Positions 56,431 through 64,000 of a stretch of DNA of 64,000 nucleotides are shown one piece after another; position 1 is the first letter of the stretch, and each line of letters starts with the position of its first letter. Position numbers and translations under genes: made by a program. The DNA comes from Bimuria novae-zelandiae CBS 107.79 (Eukaryota; Ascomycota; Dothideomycetes; Pleosporales; Didymosphaeriaceae): the NCBI GenBank assembly GCA_010015655.1, contig ML976666.1:636092-700091 (forward strand). The letters are read 5' to 3'. The notes below the pieces were generated by a model, which worked only from the letters and a program-made list of their open reading frames with translations, did no database searches and was not told the origin of the DNA.

Positions 56431-57868
56431 CACGCGGTAAACGAAAAATCGCGCACACCAAAACAACGCTAGTCCACCCCCGCCATGCAACACTCTGCAG
56501 CCACCTTTTTACACAAAAATAAAACTCCACACGCTACACTACTTTACGATAATATTTTGCTACGCAATTAATTAGATAGCCTAATTACCTAATAACCCCT
56601 ATTTAAACACGCTAAAAAAGTCGCGGATTAAAGGTACCTGCAAGTTTATAAATTTCCGCCGTATACCCTACCATCATAATAATATTTTTAGCTATTACGG
56701 CGTGAAACGCCGCCGGGGCTAGGAGATACTTGCTAAGGACAATATAGAGGCTGATAGGACCTATTATAATAGTATATTAACGGCAGAGAAGCGTGGTAGA
56801 CCCTTAAAGCTATCTTTAGAGGACCTAAAGCGTGCTAACAAGTATTTATAAGACCTAGGATAGAACGCCCGCGTCCTTACATAAGAGTAGCTAGCATATA
56901 AATTAGATCTTGGCGTCAGCGGCAAGATCCTTAAGGAGTATCTCTATACTATAGATTACTTAAAATACGTCGCTTATAATAAAGGCTAGGTCTCCTAGCG
57001 CGTTGCAAAGCTCCGCGTTAAGTACTTTACTATTATGCTTAAAAAGTATCTTAATAAGAAGGACTGGCGCCGCGTACGCTTCTCTAACAAGGTACACTAG
57101 AGTATAGGGCCTAAGGGCAAGATAAGGATTGTTAGAAAACCTAGAGAGCGCTACTATCGCGATTATATATAATATATATTAAATTACGACGACGAGAAGA
57201 CTCTAGAGCGCTAGCACTTATAGGCCACCGTAGGCTTTAATTTTAAAAGCGACTTATGCTTTTATAACGTCCTAGGTAATAAAAATAGCAAGATAAGCCT
57301 TAAAATATACTATAACGCGATCCTTAAGCGTATCGTTAAGCTATAAATTTTACGCGGCAACGACTTCGTGCTAAAGAAAGATAATAACTCTAGTTATAGA
57401 ATAGGTAAATCCTCTAATAATATTATTTGTAATTAGAAGAAAACCTATGGCTTAAAGTCCTACTTTAACTATACACACTTACCTAATTTAGTACCTATAA
57501 AAAATTGCTGGCAGCCTTTAAAGCAGTATCTTAAAAAGTTCCCCTATTAAAACGTTTTTAAAATAAGAGACCTCGTAATTAAAGGCTAGTAATTAATTAG
57601 CTAAAAGTTTATAAACGAGCGCGTTAATAGCATGCCGTAAAGGCTACAAGACTACTACGACTCCAGCGGAGAAATCACAGGTTATTAAGCTCAACACCAA
57701 ACAAAAGTCATGTATATATAGATCTACATATAAAGCAAGCCTCACGGTGCGATTTGGCGTCGAAATCGATTTAATATGGCTCGAATTTCGACTTTGTAGG
57801 GCAAATGTATGGGTGACAAAAAGCTGACTCATCTAGTTTGGTGTGCGCGATTTTTCGTTTACCGCGTG
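56431..57868 (+). mobile_element. Tc1-like DNA transposon with unusual flanks
   Basis: 1438 bp bounded by a perfect 32-bp inverted repeat (56431-56462 and 57837-57868; it contains GAAAAATCGCGCACACC). Directly outside lies tctgc on both sides (56426-56430 and 57869-57873). A TA sits inside the repeat at 56438-56439 and 57860-57861, the usual Tc1 target. Either the true ends are at these TAs (56440-57859), or the element made a 5-bp repeat. It is in the 3' part of the Gypsy. Confidence 0.8.
56701..57689 (+). pseudogene. Tc1-like transposase, RIPed
   Basis: Helix-turn-helix part with KRGRPLKLSLEDLKRANK (near 56790) and YKLDLGVSGKILKEYL, then the DDE nuclease: VRFSNKVH (first Asp mutated to Asn; near 57080), FVLKKDNNSSYRIGK (second Asp; near 57365) and LPNLVPIKNCWQPLKQYL (PxxxPIEN-type block with the third acid mutated; near 57480). 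Length and order are those of fungal Tc1-like transposases with a DD34E core. Confidence 0.82.
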
Positions 57869-58200
57869 TCTGCGTGGGCAGCGATGCAGCTAGCGCAACA
57901 ACCGGATATAGTATCCACGAAACACCGTAAGTTTTTCTTTGTACACCTTTTGCAACGAAACACTATCTCCTTTAACGCCACACGAATATAGACTACTTAA
58001 TCGTGTTACTCTTAGGTTGAAGTCTTCTTACGAGGCGCGCGCGCTTTACAGGGCTTAAGATTCTTAGGCATAGTTAGGAAGGTAATTAGGTTTTAGAAAT
58101 AATTAGGACCTACGACGATACTTATATAGGACGACTACTTATGCAGCCACACGGCAAGGCGCAAGGATATCAGGACGATATCTAGAAGGAGGGGAGGTGA

Positions 58201-58669
58201 TGTTAGGATCCAAGCGACCTACAAGTGTCAAGGACTAACGATGGGCAGCTGCGGGGTAACTATTAGTAGGACTACACTACCAAGGTCACGTGCTCTACCA
58301 TCCCGCCAAGAATACTATCCCGGATGGCACAACCCTCCTAGATAGCATAACCCTCCCGGATGGCACAACCCTCCTAGATGGCATAACCATTCTGGATGGC
58401 ACAGGATTATGGGATGGCAGGAAAAGGATTAAATATATAAACCTACACGAATACCCTTAAGGTATTCGTGTTTAACCTGTTTATTAATTTATCGTTTAGA
58501 TCTAAATAAGCAACCTTGTTAATTTAATTGTGCTATACATACCTTTAATACTAACGCCCTAGTAACAAGCGCAAGCTATTACTACAACCCTCTCCTGTCC
58601 TACTAGTATTCCTACCCGAGAACCAACCTTAGCCCCTTAGGGATTAGCTATCTCTTTGGGATCTTAACA
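58201..58669 (+). repeat. Gypsy 3' LTR
   Basis: 469 bp, same layout as the 5' copy including the 18-bp minisatellite (58319-58400). Differences are mainly transitions. Confidence 0.92.
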
Positions 58670-61600
58670 ATAAACTAGATTTTCTTTTTTTAGTAATTAC
58701 GATCGACTTAGATGCCTAAGAACTAGAATAGATCTCTTATTACTTTAAGTCTAAATTAGTCTATTAACTTGTTCTTAAAGTCTTAATAAAGGTAAGCGTT
58801 CGTTAGATAATACGCTATTATTATATTATTAACGTAAATAAATAGGATAAGCTAATTATTAATGTATAAATATAAGAAGACTTCGACGCACTTAAGTCTT
58901 AGTAGCTTAACTATAGCTTAAAATATATTATACTATAGAACTAGTAAATCTTTTAAGCTATAAAGAGCGTAAAGTACCTCTAAAAGGTCGCTATCTACTT
59001 TCTTAAAATTACTAAAAGTCTTAGTGTATAGCTTTTAATTAAGTATAGAATTAAAGAAAGCGTTAGGTACGTAATATTACTTTAGCTTTAAGCTAAAGTA
59101 GTTAGTAATTATAATAACTACTTAAAAGTTACAGGCTATAAAGGTAGTAGCGTGAATATTATTAAACTACTCCTATAGGTCTTCTCGTGCTATAAGTTAA
59201 GCTTTATACTTATAAAAATAATTATCCTTATTAAACTTATAAATAAATACTTATATAAGTAAGATTACCTTAATTCCTTTAGCCTACGTAGTTTAATATA
59301 TTGCTAAGATCTTATTAAAATAGCCTTTACCTTAGACTTTTTAATACTTATGCTTAATAGCTTTTATAAACTTAGCGCTATATAGATGTAACTTTAGTTA
59401 GCTAATATACTTTAGGGCAGGCGGTAACTAGCATTAATAAATTAAAAAGTTATTTACCTTTATATTACTAGCAATTTTTATTATAGTAAAAGTATATGAG
59501 TAATTAGCGACATTTTAAGCTCCTAATTAAATAGCGTAGGTCTATAGATTGCCTAAATTTATTAGTTTTTAAATGCGCTTTATAATAAGTACTTTATTTT
59601 CTAAGATATTTAGATCTTAACGCTATAGAGCGTTATTACTATATTAGTTAGGTTTATATCCTTTAATTTTATTAGCTAATTAATTAGTAACGTTTTGCTA
59701 TATAGACGAAAAATAAAAGTTATAAGTGTAATAGCGCCTTATAAGACAATTTATTATCTAATTAAAAGAATCTAATATATCTATAAAGTTATGAAAAGTA
59801 AATGAATATTAAAAGGTTAATAGTCTATTAGTGTCACCCCCCACTAATGGCTTAGATAATTGTACGGCAGGCGTTAGTGTTAGTATTACTATAAATTTAG
59901 CCTTATTATAGAGATGTTACTAATATATTATTATAAGTTTTTTAATAGATATATCGTCATACTTGTACACCTTAGGGACATTAAGTAACTTAATAACCTG
60001 CTTAATTATTAAGTTATCTACGTAACTATCGTAGCCTTTATAGAAGGTAGAAGTGTTAAATACTACGTCTTATATATAAATAAATTAATCCTTTATTAGT
60101 ACCTAAATCTAAAAGATATTAGCACTATTATATCCTATAAGATAGCTAATTAGGGCGTGCGAGACTGTCTTTACTCTATATAAAAATATTTATTAAAGAC
60201 GTACGCGTAATAACTAATTAGTTAAAAATAGCTTATTATAGGCTTCTTGCTTTAGATAACCTTATATAGCATGCGCTAATTAAGGACTTTAGATAGTGTT
60301 TAATTAAGTAGGTATACTATTATCTTTATTAACTTATTTACTAATTACTTTAAAAAGTTACTCTAAAGGCGTAAGGTGTAGGCCTTTATTATGATTAGCT
60401 TATTACTAATTTTAGCACCTCTATTCTATGCAGGAGTATTTAGAGCGCTAGCTTAAAGTATATACTTAAGTTAGTATAAAGTTACTTTATAAAGTTAATA
60501 ATACCACGCTTAGCATCGAGCTTAATTGCGATTACGTTATAATTATACTAACGCTAGATTTATTATATAGTGTTCTATAGTTAGTAGCCTAGCTAAGCTT
60601 TTAATTTTATTAAAAAGGACTTTGCTTTGTACTAATATAAGTGTTAATAGATAGCATAAGCACCCTACTTTTTACTATTATAATAAAACTCTCCTTATTA
60701 TTATAGTTAGATAAGATTAATTAAGATTTAATAAAAAGGTTAAATAGCATTTTTTTGTATATAGTAAAAGACCTACTTTATTAATTTTAATTCTGTGCAG
60801 ATTTAATAAAAGTCTTAATTATTAGACCCTTTTACTATTACTCTTTTAATATTATTATTTAGGTGATTTATAACCTTGCATTCTAGATCGCCCTACACCT
60901 TATAGGTAAGCGTTAAAAAGAACTCTTAGGTCTTCTTTAGTGCTTCTAATAAGTAAGTTTAAACTACTATTATAAGTAATAATAATTTTATTAGACGACG
61001 AAAGGAGTCTACGTTAATAAGCTAGTAGCCTTTATAGTACTTTAGGTGCGTAATAACGCTGTGTTTATTATATAGCGCGTCTTAATCTAAGTTAAAGTAG
61101 ATGCTATTATCGCGATAACGTCTAAGTCTAATAATGCTTATAATAAAACTAGGTACTAGAGCAATGTAAGTAATTAACGTTAATACTATACTTATTAGTA
61201 CATTAATTATAAAAGTTATTTTACTTTAGGTTTTAATTTTATATTAGTGCTTACCTACTTTAATAATTATATTAGTATTTTTAATGCGCTCCTCTTCCTA
61301 GCCTCCCTAATTAGTTATATTAATAATATAGGTGTTAGAACCTAGGTCTAGGATCTATTAGTCTTATAAAATTATATTATAATTATTAATTATAGTAATA
61401 ATTAACTCGTTTAGCAGGATTATATTATAATTATTAGCTAAAGTAGGTAAGACCTTACTTACTATACTATATAAGCCTATTATAAAAGCTAAGCTGCTAT
61501 CGCTCGGTAGATATCTATAATTAAGTTAGATAGCAATAGTAGCTAGTATTAATTTTAAGAAACGCCTATTTATCTTATTTACTACCTTCTATATTCGCGT

Positions 61601-62687
61601 AAGTATGCTAGGTTTATCTTATAAAGCTTAATTAATACGCTAGCGCGTAGTAGGATCTTCTTAAAAGTTACTTAGCTATAAGTAGAAGTCCTTATTAAGG
61701 TAGTAGTATAAACTATACTAGTATTTATTACTATAGAGACATACGCTTCTTATCGCTTAACTTATAGCCTTATTATTATTCTATGTCTTTGCCACTTAAA
61801 GATCACCCGCTATGCTATTAAGCTTCTAAGAACCAGATTAGACTTATTAAACGTATATTATATAGGTAGTAATATAGTCTTTTAGCGTAACTATTTACGT
61901 GGTATTATTTTCGTGCTTAAATAGCTTAATTAGCTTAGGCGTGGCGTATGTAAGATTAATATTTTTAATAGCTATTAAAAAGTCTTTTTATATACGCGTA
62001 TCTTCTATATTAGGCAGATTAATTTTAGCGCACTAACTAATAACTTTAATTTATAATTTTAGCTAGTTTTTAAAGTTATATAATTTTAGCGGAGTATACA
62101 AGCGCTTATAGTTATTAATTAAGTTACGTTAGTAAACTACTATTAATAGCGTAAAGTACTTTTTAAAGGAGATAAGCCGCGCGTGCAGCGTATCCTTATT
62201 ATATAATAAGTAAATATAGCGCTTAGTAATTATCTTATTAATATTTATATTTATGTTTTAAAGTGCCTATTTTTACTTAAGGTAGAAGGTATATTACTTC
62301 TTATATTAGTTATATATAAATTAATAGTATTAAAATTTATTATTTTTAAGGTTAGCGTTAGCGTATATCGTACTAGGTACCTTAGTAACTTTGTATTGGT
62401 GCGCCATAGGCTCGATAGGCTCTGTGAGTAGAGGCAGGTCAGCTGTAGCAACGTTAGGATTGCAATACTGCCATAGATCGTGCTGCTGCGCGGCATCCTT
62501 GCGAAGAAAGATCCATGCCTGCCAGTCCTCAGGCTTGTTAAGGACTACTGCGACACGCCTTATTGTAGGATCAGATTCTGTCGCCATCGTGGAGTTGTGC
62601 AGCTATCACAAGTCGTATGTAGTAGGTATTGCAGGATTATTATAAACAATTGCAAGTAAGTAGTAGCAGCCTTAGCAGGTGCAAACC

Positions 62688-62698
62688 GGGCTCATAAC
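62688..62698 (-). other. Cop5 primer-binding site (half-tRNA-iMet type)
   Basis: The plus strand reads GGGCTCATAAC directly next to the 5' LTR. This equals the anticodon arm of initiator tRNA-Met, so the minus strand is complementary to it. Priming from an iMet half-molecule is the classic Copia mechanism. Confidence 0.65.
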
Positions 62699-62841
62699 TA
62701 TAACGTCGAAAAGAGTGCTGAGGCAATCGTTGTTTTGATTGAGAAGCTACTCTATGGAGCTATATACTGTGGATCACGTGAGTCACGTGCACGGGCCGCA
62801 CGTACGCGGGTGGCCCAAGCTTCATGTCCTAAACCGTCACA
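62699..62841 (-). repeat. Cop5 5' LTR
   Basis: 143 bp, almost identical to 45808-45950, followed by the target repeat gttaa. Confidence 0.9.
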
Positions 62842-62846
62842 GTTAA

Positions 62847-62868
62847 GCTAAGAGATATTTAGAGTTGC
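62847..62868 (+). other. possible LINE continuation
   Basis: After the target repeat, the frame that ends in the LINE at 45802 continues as KLRDI for a few codons. That is compatible with the K-P-K-D segment of Tad-type RTs. It is too short to be sure. Confidence 0.25.
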
Positions 62869-62952
62869 GGCCGATAGGCTTATCAAGTCGACCTATCGAA
62901 CTGATAGCCTATCGGTCGATAGCCTATCGGTTCGATAGCCTATCCGATAGGG
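62869..62952. repeat. palindrome cluster of GCCTATCGG/CCGATAGGC
   Basis: At least five copies of an 8-9 bp word in both orientations within 84 bp (for example GATAGCCTATCGG at 62913 and 62928). It looks like the terminal or subterminal region of a DNA transposon that begins here. Confidence 0.5.
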
Positions 62953-64000
62953 CTTGGCAGCAAATTTTCCCGCAGCGAGCACAGGACATAATTATAGGCT
63001 TATGATAGAGAACTAAAACCCCTTATTATTATTATAGATAATACCCTCTTTAATAAACTTAATAATAATATATCTTCTATTTTTTAAGCGCTATTAACAC
63101 TAAAACTAATATGTCCTTAATTATAAGTTATACGTTAAGATAAGCCTTCTTAATACATAAGCATTGCCGTCTAACATTGAAAAAAAGGCTTAAACTAGGA
63201 AAGTTATTTCTATAAATATTACCCGTCTTAAGAAGACCTAAAAGGACACTATACCTTAATAGAAGGACTGCAGCACTATTTATAAAAAGTCTATAATATT
63301 AAATAGAGCCCAGCCGAAAATAATATTCGTATAACACTAAGATTTATAGAAGGGAACTTGGTTTAAGCACTATATAAAGATTTTTTAAAAAGGGGAGAAC
63401 TTAAAGGTCTTAAAGATAAAGTTCTAAGGGGGACGTTATAAAAGAATATTATAAAATAATCACTTCTAAACCTTATTATTATATAATAGCTTTTATTTTC
63501 TTATATAAAGTAATCAGAGTTTTATACATTTATTAAAGCGTTAAATTAAGAAGCATTCTTGCATATTCCTATCTATTATTTAATAATAATATACTTTATC
63601 GAAAGCTAGGATATTATCACGATGCCTATATATACTATCCTATGCCTTGTAACGATAGCTATCGTTACTCGTTCCTTTTGGAGATGTATGGCGGCGTGAT
63701 ATCGGGCGACGTACATTACAGATATTATATAAAAAGTACTGTAGTCTATATAGATAAATAATTATTTTGCTATTAATATTTAGACCTTCTAAGCTATTCC
63801 CTTCTTCTCGAAATCTGTGCTAGCTTTATAAATATGTATAATAAATATTAGAATCCCTTGATAGCTCTTTATCTAGTTTATAGTTAAAGTAGTATAGATT
63901 AATAGGAGGCGCTTTGTGTAGTTCTTATTAGATATAGAATTAATATAAAAATTAGAGCTCTTTTTCAAAATAATGCTAGATTAAATAATGTTTTCTATTA
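62953..64000 (+). mobile_element. unidentified AT-rich element, possibly hAT, cut by window end
   Basis: A RIPed body follows the palindrome cluster. A plus-strand frame from about 63110 to 63610 gives Lys-rich residues and then SEFYTFIKALN and a short block before 63600 that recalls the N-terminal region of some fungal hAT transposases. A GTAACGATAGCTATCGTTAC palindrome lies at 63649-63668. No right end in the window. Confidence 0.3.

Larger units (their letters stand above)
48543..58669 (+). mobile_element. chromodomain Gypsy element (chromovirus)
   Basis: 10,127 bp on the plus strand including two nested DNA transposons; about 6.8 kb of its own. LTRs are 469 bp (48543-49011 and 58201-58669), ends TGTTAGGATC and GATCTTAACA. 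Target repeats ataaa lie at 48538-48542 and 58670-58674. The purine tract AGGAGGGGAGGTGA precedes the 3' LTR. The order Gag-PR-RT-RH-INT plus a chromodomain marks it as a Ty3/Gypsy chromovirus. Inserted in Cop5. Confidence 0.94.
45960..62587 (-). pseudogene. Cop5 Gag-Pol polyprotein in pieces
   Basis: Gag begins at ATG 62587 (MATESDPTIRRVAVVLNKPE, then DWQAWIFLRKDAAQQHDLWQ), a typical fungal Copia Gag start. Integrase lies near 60180-60330 (YLLN and SKKPIISY segments). RT lies near 58700-58900, where NNIIIAYYLTNAY follows the mutated FIYVDD-equivalent. The Gypsy element then interrupts. A piece at 48290-48400 carries TRPNVSYSHVV, the start of RNase H, and is nearly RIP-free. Fot1 interrupts again, and RNase H ends in 45960-46487. 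The Gag start and the RNase H start are the only readable open parts. Confidence 0.82.
45808..62841 (-). mobile_element. Copia element Cop5 carrying four nested insertions
   Basis: Minus-strand Copia with 143-bp LTRs (45808-45950 and 62699-62841) and perfect target repeats gttaa at 45803-45807 and 62842-62846. Its own sequence is 45808-46487, about 48285-48542 and 58670-62841, roughly 5.1 kb. The rest is a Fot1/Pogo element and a Gypsy element with two further insertions. A polypurine tract (complement of 45951-45960) abuts the 3' LTR. Domain content is described with its coding remnant. Confidence 0.92.

Overview
This window is nuclear DNA of a filamentous ascomycete (Pezizomycotina, probably Dothideomycetes; the class is a guess). 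Short introns with GT..AG ends and CTAAC-like branch sites, a small cluster of GC-balanced fungal genes, and very large AT-rich blocks of retroelements support this. Most of the elements carry stop codons where CAA, CAG or TGG would be expected, and they are very rich in TpA while CpG is kept. This is the footprint of repeat-induced point mutation (RIP).

Layout. 1-6652: the end LTR of an element lying outside the window, then a solo Gypsy-type LTR (target repeat gttac) split by a complete minus-strand Copia element (Cop1, target repeat gtact). 6653-14166: a gene island with a secreted carboxylesterase broken by 2 extra bases, a macro-domain hydrolase, a decayed gene of unknown function and an intact extended SDR dehydrogenase. 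14167-33467: a nest of four Copia elements. Cop4 (minus) is cut by Cop2 (plus, target repeat ctaat), and Cop6 (plus) is cut by Cop3 (plus, target repeat acacc). 33468-36438: unique DNA with a small secreted-protein candidate and a three-exon minus-strand gene whose first ten codons now come from an LTR.

36439-43077: a Copia LTR split by a 6.5 kb Mutator-like element (MULE). The MULE transposase gene has at least twelve introns and is itself cut by a hAT element (target repeat cttatcac). 43078-45807: a solo LTR and a Tad1-like LINE. 45808-62841: one Copia element (Cop5, minus, target repeat gttaa) swollen from about 5 kb to 17 kb by a Fot1/Pogo element and a chromodomain Gypsy element (target repeat ataaa). 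The Gypsy in turn holds a second Fot1/Pogo element and a Tc1-like element. 62842-64000: a scrap of LINE, then a palindrome-rich end and AT-rich body of an unidentified, possibly hAT, element.

The most unusual observation is in the MULE. Eleven of its twelve visible introns are built from a degenerate 11-bp unit (consensus AACRTGTTCYN) in exact 11-bp register, up to seven units in one intron. The junction between units tends to spell CTAAC, the fungal branch-site core, so each repeat may regenerate a splice signal. Other points of interest are sharp islands of un-RIPed sequence inside RIPed elements, half-tRNA primer sites of two kinds (Lys-CUU and initiator Met), and a Tc1-like element whose flanks fit a 5-bp target repeat better than TA.
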